A stretch of 64,000 bases of DNA from Bryobacteraceae bacterium. Its GTDB lineage: Bacteria > Acidobacteriota > Terriglobia > Bryobacterales > Bryobacteraceae. The DNA lies in contig JAICJH010000026.1 in the NCBI GenBank assembly GCA_025928545.1, forward strand, positions 1 to 64,000, written 5' to 3'. The notes below the pieces were generated by a model. It was not told the DNA's origin. It did not search any database and saw only the letters and a program-made list of their open reading frames with translations. How positions within the stretch are numbered: the stretch's first letter is position 1; every line of letters starts with the position of its first letter. Positions 9,278 through 17,993 of this stretch are shown piece by piece. Position numbers and translations under genes: made by a program.

Positions 9278-9841
9278 ATGAGCAACCAGAATCAATCCCG
9301 CAATTACGCCATCGGACTCACAGTGCTCAGCGCGCTGGGCCGGCTGATTCCGCACGCGCCGAACGTGACGCCGGTTGGCGGCTCCTGCCTTTTCGCGGGT
9401 TCGCGCATCGGCGGATATCTGGCATATCTTCTGCCGCTCGCGGTGATGATCGCGACCGACCCGATTGTCGGCGCGGCCGGCGGCGCGCACGGCGGCTATA
9501 CGTTTGGCTCACCGGTTATCTACGCCAGTTTCATGATCAACGTCCTGATCGGCCGTGTGTTGGTGCGGAAGGTGAGCGGCCTGCGCGTGGGCGCGGCGGC
9601 TTTGCTTTGCAGCACTCAATTCTTCCTGCTCTCGAACTTCACGGTGTGGCTGGCGGCGGCCCGGGGCACGTCGCATCTGTACGCGCTGAACTTCAGCGGC
9701 CTGGTTGAATGCTATGCGGCGGCCATCCCATTCTGGGGGCGGACGCTGGCGGGCGATCTGTTCTATTCCGGCGCGCTGTTCGGAATGTATGCGCTGCTGG
9801 CGCGGCGGACGGCTGCGGCAGACAATCGCGCCACTGCCTGA
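9278..9841 (+). CDS. DUF6580-like integral membrane protein, possible B12-related transporter
   Basis: The 187-aa protein is mostly hydrophobic with five or six predicted membrane segments and resembles DUF6580/ECF-S-component-like proteins (early APNVTPVGGSCLFAG, then GGYLAYLLPLAVMIATD and a repeated aromatic pattern). An AGGAG ribosome site at 9265-9269 supports the ATG. It is the third gene of the riboswitch-controlled B12 operon, 41 bases after the adenosyltransferase, which suggests a role in moving cobalamin or a precursor across the inner membrane. No BtuC/BtuD/BtuF genes lie nearby. Function is inferred from context only. Confidence 0.75.
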   Translation: MSNQNQSRNYAIGLTVLSALGRLIPHAPNVTPVGGSCLFAGSRIGGYLAYLLPLAVMIATDPIVGAAGGAHGGYTFGSPVIYASFMINVLIGRVLVRKVSGLRVGAAALLCSTQFFLLSNFTVWLAAARGTSHLYALNFSGLVECYAAAIPFWGRTLAGDLFYSGALFGMYALLARRTAAADNRATA

Positions 9842-9867
9842 GAAGCGATTACGAGGTCGGCTGACCT

Positions 9868-10779
9868 ATGGCGAACGGAATTCTCAAAGGACTAGCAGTT
9901 GCGGCCGGCACCGGCCTCGCCATGGGTTTCACCAGCGCACGATCCAGGACGCGTGTGCGCATCGTTTCGGGGCCACGAATCATTCCCATGCCACCGCCCT
10001 CGGCCGAGCCTGTAGAATCTGACGATGAGCTTCTGGATATCGAGCCGTTGCTGGATCGCGTGGAGCGGCTCGAGTATCGGCTGGAGGCGATCGTCGCCCC
10101 GGCTACGCTGCCTCATCAGCCTGCCAGAGTTCCTGAGGATTTCGCCGAAGCGATAGCGGCTTTGGAGCGGCGGGTGGAAGAGAATACCCGCGATCTGGCT
10201 TTGCTGCGGGAGCAGATCACGCAGGCGGAAAAACGCGCGGCAGGCTCTGTGGCCGCGGTGCGGCAAAGCATCGAGCAAACCCGCGCCGAAGTTCCGGCGA
10301 TTGTGGAACGCCACATCTCGACACGCATCGACGATCTTCAGAGGCGTTTCTCCGCTGAGATTGAGCAATCTCAGCAGCACACGCTGGAGATGTTCGAGAG
10401 CGTTATCGAGGAGAAGATTTCGTCGCGCATTGGTTCGATTGAACGCGCATTGGCGGAGCAGGCCGGATCGATCCAGAGCCTGAACAGCCGGGCGACGGAG
10501 ACGGATAACAACCTCCAGCGTTTAGTTACCGCCATTGAAAAGCTTTGCGAGCGCTCGCAGTTGATACCGCTGCCGCCGACGCCGCGCGGTCCGTTTGAAT
10601 CGCAGCTGGACGATGCGATGAAGCGCGAACCTGTCGTTCCGGTGGTGCGGACTCAGGAGCCTGTGCCTCCGCCCGCTTTTACGGGCATAGAGAATAAGGC
10701 GCAGAAGAAATCGTTTTTCTCGTTTCGCGGTGTGATCGTGGCCGGGCTGGGCTTGCTGGCTTCGCGTTTCTGGGCTTAG
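9868..10779 (+). CDS. Coiled-coil protein with C-terminal membrane anchor
   Basis: The 303-aa protein starts with a small hydrophobic segment (GILKGLAVAAGTGLAMGF), then a proline-rich linker and a long heptad-rich region (about residues 50-220, e.g. ALERRVEENTRDLALLREQ) typical of a coiled coil. It ends in a hydrophobic segment (GVIVAGLGLLASRFWA). No enzyme motif is visible, and I do not recognise a named family. It could be a structural or scaffolding membrane protein. Its last four bases overlap the convergent zinc-ribbon gene. Confidence 0.7.
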   Translation: MANGILKGLAVAAGTGLAMGFTSARSRTRVRIVSGPRIIPMPPPSAEPVESDDELLDIEPLLDRVERLEYRLEAIVAPATLPHQPARVPEDFAEAIAALERRVEENTRDLALLREQITQAEKRAAGSVAAVRQSIEQTRAEVPAIVERHISTRIDDLQRRFSAEIEQSQQHTLEMFESVIEEKISSRIGSIERALAEQAGSIQSLNSRATETDNNLQRLVTAIEKLCERSQLIPLPPTPRGPFESQLDDAMKREPVVPVVRTQEPVPPPAFTGIENKAQKKSFFSFRGVIVAGLGLLASRFWA

Positions 10780-11558
10780 GTGTCGCTGTCCACGCCCATG
10801 CCGGCGCTCATATTGACACGCCGGCCACCCATCCCCAGATCTTCCACAGTCTTCGCGGGATTGTAATAGAGGATGCGTCCGCAGCTCTCGCAAGTCATGA
10901 TGGTTTCGCCCTTTTTCAGGTCCTGAAAAAATTGGGGGCGCAGCATAATGTTGCAGCGTCCGCAGCGGCCACCCACCGTTTCCGTAATGCCCACGCCAGC
11001 GCGACCTTTGCGGATGCGATCGTAATTTGAGGCTACCGACGGCGTCATCTGCGCCACGATTCCGGTGCGCTCGCTCTTGAGAGTCTCTATTTCCTTCTGA
11101 TCGGCGGCGGTACGCTCGCGTGCAGTCGCCTTTTCCGACTCCACTTCCTTCTTTTCGGCGGCAAGCGAAACCTCAGCGGCCTTCACATTCTTTTCGAGCG
11201 GCTCGGCATTCCCCATCAGGTCGAGGATGAGGTCTTCGGCCTTGCGAATTTCCTGAGTGGCGAACTCGATCTCATGCTGGAAGGCCTTGTATTGCTCATT
11301 GTTCTTGGCCTCCATCATCTGGCCCTTGAGCTTTGAGATCTTCTGATCGTGGGCCTGGATTTCTCCTTCGAGACGCTTGCGATCCTTTTGATTGGCGAGC
11401 AGCGCGGCCTTGTCGTGATCGAGACGCCGGAGGTGCCCTTCCAGTTTCTTTTCAATCTCCGCGATGTGTTTGGGGAGGGTGGCGATTTCCTTCGTCAGTT
11501 CCATGACCCTGTCATCGAGAATCTGGAGTCGGATGGCGTGCTGAATGTCTGGAAGCAT
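10776..11558 (-). CDS. Coiled-coil C4 zinc-ribbon protein
   Basis: The 260-aa protein is a long helical hairpin (about residues 10-180, full of Lys/Glu heptads) followed by a C4 zinc ribbon with Cys199, Cys202, Cys223 and Cys226 (GRCGRCNIM and MTCESCGRIL). This architecture is a widespread bacterial family (zf-RING_7/COG1579-like), thought to act in nucleic-acid or ribosome-related processes, with no role settled from sequence. The gene lies 15 bases after the murJ stop and is likely the last gene of the PfkB-MurJ operon. Confidence 0.88.
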   Translation of the reverse strand: MLPDIQHAIRLQILDDRVMELTKEIATLPKHIAEIEKKLEGHLRRLDHDKAALLANQKDRKRLEGEIQAHDQKISKLKGQMMEAKNNEQYKAFQHEIEFATQEIRKAEDLILDLMGNAEPLEKNVKAAEVSLAAEKKEVESEKATARERTAADQKEIETLKSERTGIVAQMTPSVASNYDRIRKGRAGVGITETVGGRCGRCNIMLRPQFFQDLKKGETIMTCESCGRILYYNPAKTVEDLGMGGRRVNMSAGMGVDSDT

Positions 11559-11573
11559 CGATTATTCAGTAGT

Positions 11574-13217
11574 CTAACAAACGGAGGGCCGGAACTTCCG
11601 CAGGATGGACGCGCGCGCCTCGGCGACCTCAGCGATTCCGAGTGCGGAGGCCGCCAGATAGAAAACAATCGCACCAGCGGGAACTCCGATGACGATGTCG
11701 GCGATTCGCGCGAGACGGGCGGAAGGCAAGTAAAGATGACAAGCGGTTGTCATGCCGAACACCACAGCACCCATGACGGCAGCTGCCGCCAGAATCTTAC
11801 TCAGGCTGACCGCAATCACGCGTCCATTGATTCCGCCAATGCGTGGACGTATGAATAGCGCGAGCAGGATGGCATTGAAAGTGGAGACCAGCGACAACGA
11901 CAGCGCGAGTCCGGCGTATCCGAACGTGTGCACCAGCAGGAAAGCTGCAATCGCATTCACCAATACAGATGCCATGCTCACGAACATCGGCGTGCGCGCG
12001 TCACCGAGCGCGTAGAACGCGGGGGCCAGCAGTCTGACGGCAGCGTAGCCGGCGAGGCCTGGCGCATAGAAAGACAGCGCGAGGCCGGTCTGATGGGTAT
12101 CGAACGGGAGAAAATGCCCGTGCTGGTAGACGATCGCAATCATGCTTTCGCCGAGCAGAAGCAGGCCGAGCGAGGACGGAATGGTCAACAGCAGCACGGT
12201 CACGATGGAACGTGAGAGTGTGTCGCGGAAGGCGGCGAGATTACCGTCGGCCGCGCTCTTTGAAATCCTGGGCAGGGTGGCGGACGCGATGGAAACGCCG
12301 AACAGCCCCATCGGCAGTTGCATGAATCGCATCGCGTAAGAGAGCCAACTGACCGGACCATTGATGACGTGACCCGCGCTGTCGCGAATTCCGGCGGCGA
12401 AATTCGTGTTGACGAGGAGATTGATCTGCAGCGCGGCGCCGCCCAGAATGGCCGGCCCCATGAGACGAAGGATGTGGCGGACGCCTTCGTGGCGGAGATT
12501 CCATTGCGGCCTGAACGCAAAGCCGGTGCGCCATACGGCCGGCAGCTGAAACACGAGCTGCGCGGCGCCGCCGAAAAGAATTCCATAGGCCATGCCCTGT
12601 ACGGGGCTGATGCCGAGGTGCGGCCCGAGCCAGTAGCCGAGGGCGAGTCCGAAGACGATGGAGCCCACGTTAAACAGAGTGGACGAAAAAGCAGGCACAC
12701 CATATTGCCGCGACGCGAAGAGAATGCCCTGCGCCTGAGCCGCCAGAGCAATGAGCAGGAGGAACGGAAACATGGTCCGCACCATTTGCGTGGCCAGTTC
12801 GAATTTGCCGGGGACGGCATGGAAGCCCGGCGCGAAGATCTGGACAAATGTGGCGCTGAACAGCATGCCGAGCGCACAGATAATGCCGACGATAACAATG
12901 AGCAGGGTCGCGGTGATGTTCGAAAGGTCGCGGGCTTCTCCGGGAGTTTTTGTGGTGAGATAACGGGTGAAAGTGGGAACGAAGGCGGAGGAAAGAGCGC
13001 CTTCGGCGAACAGATCGCGCGCGAGATTGGCGATGCGGTAGCCGACCAGGTAGGCGTCAAATGTGGCGCCCGCGCCGAACAGCCAGCCGAGCACGCTTTC
13101 GCGCATCAGACCTGTGATGCGGCTGCCGGCTACCGCCGCGGACACAATGCCGGCCGAGCGCAGAAAGCCGTCGTGAGATGGTTGATCCGGAGTGGCGGGC
13201 TGTGACTTCGGGATCAG
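11574..13217 (-). CDS. murJ: Lipid II flippase MurJ
   Basis: The protein is a 14-TM MOP-superfamily flippase that moves lipid II for peptidoglycan synthesis. MurJ hallmarks include SRITGLMRESVLGWLFGAG and AEGALSSAFVPTF near the N-terminus. The first canonical start (GTG, 13145) would cut off the conserved first helix (FLRSAGIVSAAVAGSR), because that GTG encodes the Val within it. Upstream in frame there is no ATG, GTG or TTG before a stop. A CTG at 13217-13215 overlaps the upstream kinase's TGA (CTGA) and is preceded by AGGA at 13228-13225 with 7-nt spacing, so it is the proposed start, giving 547 aa. The CTG start is inference. Confidence 0.9.
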   Translation of the reverse strand: MIPKSQPATPDQPSHDGFLRSAGIVSAAVAGSRITGLMRESVLGWLFGAGATFDAYLVGYRIANLARDLFAEGALSSAFVPTFTRYLTTKTPGEARDLSNITATLLIVIVGIICALGMLFSATFVQIFAPGFHAVPGKFELATQMVRTMFPFLLLIALAAQAQGILFASRQYGVPAFSSTLFNVGSIVFGLALGYWLGPHLGISPVQGMAYGILFGGAAQLVFQLPAVWRTGFAFRPQWNLRHEGVRHILRLMGPAILGGAALQINLLVNTNFAAGIRDSAGHVINGPVSWLSYAMRFMQLPMGLFGVSIASATLPRISKSAADGNLAAFRDTLSRSIVTVLLLTIPSSLGLLLLGESMIAIVYQHGHFLPFDTHQTGLALSFYAPGLAGYAAVRLLAPAFYALGDARTPMFVSMASVLVNAIAAFLLVHTFGYAGLALSLSLVSTFNAILLALFIRPRIGGINGRVIAVSLSKILAAAAVMGAVVFGMTTACHLYLPSARLARIADIVIGVPAGAIVFYLAASALGIAEVAEARASILRKFRPSVC

Positions 13218-14146
13218 GATTCAATCCTGCGGAGATCGACGTCGGCACGCACGGCGCGAGCCTGTTCGAGAGTGGCGAATTGCATTCCGGGCAGCTTAGC
13301 GGACGCTGTTCCGGAAGCGACAGCCCATGCGAGCGCATCCGGGAAATCATCGCCATTCTCGGTGGACCAGAGAACCGCGGCTGCCATCGCATCGCCCGCT
13401 CCGATGGGTGAGATGGCCTCGATCCGCGGGGGAATTGCCTCCCACATCAAAGTGCCGGAGGCTCCGATTGCACCGCGGCTTCCGAGCGACAATACCACGG
13501 AATGCGCTCCCATGGCCTGAATTCTGCGCGCGGCGGCGACGGCGCTGGATCGTGTGAGCAGCACCGTATTGAGCAGATGTTCGGCTTCCTGCTGATTGGG
13601 TGTGACGATGGTCGGTTGGGCTTCGATGCCACGGGAGAGCGCATCGCCATCGGTATCGAGAAGGGTGCGGACGTTCTTCTTTCTGGCGCGCTCGATGAGA
13701 TGCGCGTAGAAATCGGCGGGCACTCCGGGGGGCAGACTGCCGCAGAGCATGAGCCATGTGGCGGAGCCGAGGTAGGCTTCCACGGTGGATTCGACGTTGG
13801 CTACTTCTTCGCGATCGAGGCGCGGGCCGGCTTCGTTGAGCTTGACGGTGAGGCCATGACGATCCGTGATGGTGAGGTTGAGGCGGATGTCGTTGCGGAT
13901 TGGCACGGTGGCGACGGGGAAGCCGCAGTGATCCATGAATTTCTCAAAGCGAACGGCAGGCTCGCCGCCGGCGGGCAGGATGGCAAGGGTCTTGCCGCCA
14001 AAGTTGTGAATGACGCAGGACGCGTTGATGCCTCGTCCACCGGCGGAATCGCTGCTGGAGAGGATGTAGGCGCGGTCATCGAAAGCGAGGCGATCGACAG
14101 CGATGGTGCGGTCGATGGCCGGGTTCATGGTGAGCGTGAGTATCAA
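13214..14146 (-). CDS. PfkB-family sugar kinase, 1-phosphofructokinase-like
   Basis: The 310-aa protein phosphorylates a sugar or sugar phosphate in the cytoplasm. It begins in the family manner (ILTLTMNPAIDRTI), has the first signature GGRGINASCVIHNFGG, a PPGVPADFYAHL middle part, and the C-terminal PfkB signature PIGAGDAMAAAVLW in which the Asp is the catalytic base. The fructose-1-phosphate/tagatose-6-phosphate kinase branch fits best. The TTG at 14146 gives the usual family N-terminus; a longer frame would run across the tRNA on the other strand, and the ATG at 14128 would clip strand 1. The stop overlaps the proposed murJ start. Confidence 0.85.
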   Translation of the reverse strand: MILTLTMNPAIDRTIAVDRLAFDDRAYILSSSDSAGGRGINASCVIHNFGGKTLAILPAGGEPAVRFEKFMDHCGFPVATVPIRNDIRLNLTITDRHGLTVKLNEAGPRLDREEVANVESTVEAYLGSATWLMLCGSLPPGVPADFYAHLIERARKKNVRTLLDTDGDALSRGIEAQPTIVTPNQQEAEHLLNTVLLTRSSAVAAARRIQAMGAHSVVLSLGSRGAIGASGTLMWEAIPPRIEAISPIGAGDAMAAAVLWSTENGDDFPDALAWAVASGTASAKLPGMQFATLEQARAVRADVDLRRIES

Positions 14147-14199
14147 GTTTCTATGGTGGCATACGGGGTGAGCGAGGGGACAGTGTAGACTGGATAAAT

Positions 14200-14277
<78 letters not shown>

Positions 14278-14496
14278 ACCAATTCAACCACATACGGGAG
14301 ATTGCCACAGGCTCCCGGAAACTTGATTACAGCCGAGCGCGAAGTATCCGCCGCCAATCCGAACCGGCGCGGCCCGAAGCACAAGCCAGCGAAGAAGACA
14401 AACTGCCGGAAGTCTACAAGGCCGAGACGCGGGAAATCCTGCGTCGATACCGTGAGAGGTTGGAATTACCGCGGCGCAATTAGCCCGTCACGCCCT

Positions 14497-16500
14497 CTAC
14501 AATCCAAACCTCTCCCCCAGAAGGCAAGCCGTCAGCAAGTGCATGAACGGGCCCTCCATTACAATCTTCTCCGCATCATTGGCCTTCAGCGTCTCATCAA
14601 GCATCTGAATCGCACCCGCCCGCCGTAAATGCGGCACGCGATCCATTGCTTTACTGCGGAGCGTGTCCTGTAAAAGCATATGCAGCGGCTCGTCAGGTTT
14701 CAGAAGCGCCGGCGGCGAAAGAAACGGATGTTTCTGCCGCTCGTAAACCGTCGGCGTCAGATGTGGTTTCATCGCCTCGCGCAGGACATACTTTTCCACC
14801 GTCCCGCGAATCTTCTGCGTCACCGGCAGCGTTCGCGAAAATTCCACAACCTTATGATCCAGAAACGGCAGCCGCCCCTCAACAGAATGCGCCATTTCCA
14901 TCCGATCCCCCAATACCGTCAAAATGTAGTTCGGCAGCACACCTTTATTCCCCAGATAAAGGCTCTGATTGACCGGATGCCGCCCAGCCATTTGTCCTGC
15001 CACGTCGAGCCGGTCCAGCAATCCCGCCATAATGTCGTCAATCGGAGCCGGCAAATCGAGTGCGGCCTTCATTCGCTCCGCAGTCGCCTTGTTCGCTTCC
15101 ATGTAGGCTGGAAAATATCCCAGGCGATTCACGTACGCCTGATTGGGAACCACAGGATTTGGAGCCAGCAGCAATCCCGCCGAAACAGAATTGCTTGCAC
15201 GAAGCGCCGCAGCACTGTCTCCTCCCTCTCCGCCCATACCCGCCGACATCGCCGCGCCGTTATGCCGGATCAGATCCATCCGGAAAAACGGATACCCGGC
15301 AAGCACTTCGTCTGAACCTTCGCCCGTGAGCACCACCTTATATCCGGCATGGCGCACCGCCCTGCTGAGTGCGAATTTCGCGGCGCAGTGTCCATTGAAA
15401 AAAAGTGTTTCGCCATGCCACACCGCGTTGCTCAGATCGTCTGCAATCTGGCGATGCCGCATAGGAATCATGGTGAATTCGGCGCCTGCGCGTGCCGCCA
15501 TCTCCCGCGCGATCGGGCCTTCGTCATACAGCGCATGATCGAAGCTCAGCGAAAATGCCCGTACGCGACCCGGCGCATGTCTCGCCATCAGGGCCAATAC
15601 GGTGCAGGAGTCAATCCCGCCGCTGAGATAGCAACCGACGGGCACGTCCGCGCGCATGCGGGTACGGACCGCTTCATCCAGCACCGCTCCGAACTCCGCC
15701 GCATAATCTTCATCCGAACGGTTCTGCGGAAGATCCTCTTCACGCGGAAGATTCCAATCCCAGTACCTGTGCAGGGTGCAATCCCTTCCGCGAGAGATGA
15801 GGTAACAACCGGCCGGTATCGACAAAACATCGCGGAACAACGTCACCGGCGCGATTCCGGAAAATGCGAGCACGCGAGCCATGCCCTCCTGGTCCCAGGC
15901 AGCCGGAACACCCGCCGCATGCAGCGCCTTCACCTCCGAGCCCAGCACCAGGCGTCCGCCGGCCTGGGAATAGAACAGCGGTTTGATCCCAAACCGGTCA
16001 CGGCCTGCAAACAGCGTACGTGTCCGCGCGTCCCACAGTATGAACGCATACTCACCGCGTAAATGGTGGACACAATCCACCCCGAACTCCTCGTACAGAT
16101 GCAGCAGGATTTCGCTGTCGCTGCGGGTGCGAAACCGATGGCCGCGCCCTTCAAGATCTTTGCGGAGCGTCTCGAAGTCGTAGAATTCCCCGTTCACCAC
16201 AACGTGAATCGTCTCGTCTTCGTTTGAGATCGGCTGATCGCCCGTGGAAAGGTCGATGATGCTCAGCCGAGTATGGCCCAGGCAAATATCGTGTTCCGCG
16301 GATTCCCACAGACCCTGCGAATCCGGCCCCCGATGGTGCAGCGTTGCCATCCCGCGTCGCACCGCGCTTGCGACATCACCACCCCGCGAATCGAATACAC
16401 CCGCAATTCCGCACTTGATTGGTTTCTCCCAGGCCCGCAGTATATACGATCTTACGGGACATACCGCGGTTTTAGGTGAGCCGCAAAAAAGCGGCGCCAT
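14497..16500 (-). CDS. asnB: Asparagine synthase (glutamine-hydrolysing), start codon anomalous
   Basis: The enzyme makes asparagine from aspartate, ATP and glutamine. An N-terminal class II glutaminase (CGIAGVFDSRG, HHRGPDSQG, GEFYDF) is followed by an ATP-pyrophosphatase synthetase domain (CYLSGGIDSCTVLAL, LTGEGSDEVLAGYPFF). The glutaminase nucleophile must be the residue after the start Met. Here that Cys is residue 30 when counted from the only canonical upstream ATG (16500), and the codon just before it is AAG (16416-16414), with a GGGAG ribosome-site-like sequence upstream. Either the Met codon is mutated or misread, or a 29-aa leader is removed. A natural-product-type amide synthase is an alternative. 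Confidence 0.88.
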   Translation of the reverse strand: MAPLFCGSPKTAVCPVRSYILRAWEKPIKCGIAGVFDSRGGDVASAVRRGMATLHHRGPDSQGLWESAEHDICLGHTRLSIIDLSTGDQPISNEDETIHVVVNGEFYDFETLRKDLEGRGHRFRTRSDSEILLHLYEEFGVDCVHHLRGEYAFILWDARTRTLFAGRDRFGIKPLFYSQAGGRLVLGSEVKALHAAGVPAAWDQEGMARVLAFSGIAPVTLFRDVLSIPAGCYLISRGRDCTLHRYWDWNLPREEDLPQNRSDEDYAAEFGAVLDEAVRTRMRADVPVGCYLSGGIDSCTVLALMARHAPGRVRAFSLSFDHALYDEGPIAREMAARAGAEFTMIPMRHRQIADDLSNAVWHGETLFFNGHCAAKFALSRAVRHAGYKVVLTGEGSDEVLAGYPFFRMDLIRHNGAAMSAGMGGEGGDSAAALRASNSVSAGLLLAPNPVVPNQAYVNRLGYFPAYMEANKATAERMKAALDLPAPIDDIMAGLLDRLDVAGQMAGRHPVNQSLYLGNKGVLPNYILTVLGDRMEMAHSVEGRLPFLDHKVVEFSRTLPVTQKIRGTVEKYVLREAMKPHLTPTVYERQKHPFLSPPALLKPDEPLHMLLQDTLRSKAMDRVPHLRRAGAIQMLDETLKANDAEKIVMEGPFMHLLTACLLGERFGL

Positions 16501-16604
16501 TGGCCCAATAGGTACGGTGATATGACCCTGGACCAGTGCGACTCTGGTGGATGATTAAGGCTCGGGCTCGATCGCATGGGATCAAACCTGCGGCCAATTG
16601 CCTG

Positions 16605-16634
16605 TTGCCGAGGTCACATGTGACCAGCTACACT
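16605..16634 (+). promoter_or_regulatory. Promoter with palindromic operator before the broken esterase
   Basis: A possible -35 (TTGCCG, 16605-16610) and -10 (TACACT, 16629-16634) are separated by 18 bases. The spacer contains a perfect 14-bp palindrome, GGTCACATGTGACC (16612-16625), the classic place for a repressor. The palindrome is directly visible; the promoter assignment is inferred. Confidence 0.45.
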
Positions 16635-16644
16635 CAAATACTCT

Positions 16645-17471
16645 ATGCTGGCAACTGGCCCGGGGCGCTGTCTGATGACTTTGGTGTTCGGTGCGGGACT
16701 CTGCTTCGCTCAAAAACCCGCGCCGCGCGTTTACATTGCTAATACCGAACAGCGCACTATCGCCTCTTCGAAAATCGGCCGCCGTTACGATCTCTTCATG
16801 TCCCTGCCGCAAAACTACGCCACCTCAAAGCAGTCTTATCCAGTGCTCTACGTTCTGGATGGATGGCATTTCCCGTTGATGGCGTTTATTCAAGACAACA
16901 GCGCTTTTTCCGGGCGCATGCCGCCAGTGATCATAGTCAATGTCGGGCAATCGCCCGCCAGAGATGCAATGACCCTCCGCGCCCGCGATTTCACACCCAT
17001 GGCGGAACCCCAAAAGCCAAATTCCGGCGGCGGGCCTGCCTTTCTCGATTTTCTCGAAAATGAACTGATACCTTTTATCGACGCCACCTACCGCACGAAT
17101 CGCTCTGACCGCGGACTTCTTGGGCACTCTCTGGGAGCCTCGTTCGCCCTATATGCACTCGAGCAACGCCCTCACTTGTTTCAGCGTATCGTTGCGGCAA
17201 GCCTGCTTTGCCCGCTGATGCTGCGTTCTTCACTGAAACTCGCCGCTTACTTGGCGCCGTGTCTGCTCCCGTTCGCCTTGATCTTTCAGTGGGAGCGGAG
17301 GATGAGTTGGGGCTCGCAAAGAGTACGTCCGAATTTGCTCAGGTCCTCAGCGAAGTCAAGCCCAGCGGTCTCGATTACCGCTTCACCCAATACGCAGGAG
17401 AAAACCACAACTCCGTTCGACTGGTCTCTTTCCCCGCTGGCCTCTACTGGGTGTATCGCCCAGACAAGTAG
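16645..17471 (+). pseudogene. Frameshifted secreted esterase (alpha/beta-hydrolase)
   Basis: This is an esterase of the enterochelin-esterase/S-formylglutathione-hydrolase-like group. It has a signal-like N-terminus, SYPVLYVLDGWHF, and nucleophile elbow GLLGHSLGASFALYAL. After the sequence for IVAAS (about 17201) the frame is lost. Adding one C to AGCCTG there restores the sequence into the next frame (PALPADAAFFTETRRLLGA through VGAEDELG to AGENHNSVRL, with the catalytic His) ending at the TAG at 17469-17471. The esterase at 33000-33830 has SPSFW at the same point, which supports a one-base deletion. It may be a true recent pseudogene or a sequencing error. An unshifted frame runs on to 17568 with a meaningless tail. 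Confidence 0.8.
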
Positions 17472-17993
17472 TTGGTGGGCAGTCCTTCCTGGGGCTGAGG
17501 ACCTTTTCTGCTTCGGTGCAGCGCGCTGTTTTCTCAGCCTGAATAATGCAAAGCAATGGCAGCTATGAACCCGACGATCAGATCGCCGGATTACGCGGAC
17601 GGGTTCGGTATAAATCGCGACCTTTTTTGCGTGGGAGTCGGAACCTGGCTGCTGGTAATGTTGCGGGGGACCCCACCGGCTCTGGCCGTGGTGAACGACC
17701 GCTTGCTTCCACTTTTTGGATATTGGCGAGCGTCTTTATCCCGAACTTCGACGCCATTTATGGTGACAGGACAGCTAAATCGACTGGTGGCCGCAGCGGA
17801 CAACGACAATATGGATGGTAAGTGAATCTCATATCATCCAATGAACAATTCGCCAATACAAGCATTAAAGTATTAGTTGTCGGGCAGGTGATCGTATGAC
17901 ACGCTGGGCTGGATTGTGAAGAATCGCTCAATCTGTGCCACTCGTCGAGACGGCAATTAATCCATAGGTCCCGCGATTGCCTGCTTTCCCGGC
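17472..17993. other. Non-coding gap between broken esterase and repeat protein
   Basis: About 520 bases hold no gene I can support. Two overlapping short frames (17546-17821 and 17556-17825) lack ribosome sites and family likeness. The last 120 bases are more AT-rich and presumably carry the promoter of the downstream repeat protein, but no clear -35/-10 pair stands out. Confidence 0.5.

Noticed and set aside
12318..13205. 295-codon plus-strand frame opposite murJ
   Set aside because: Shadow of the MurJ gene, without family motifs.
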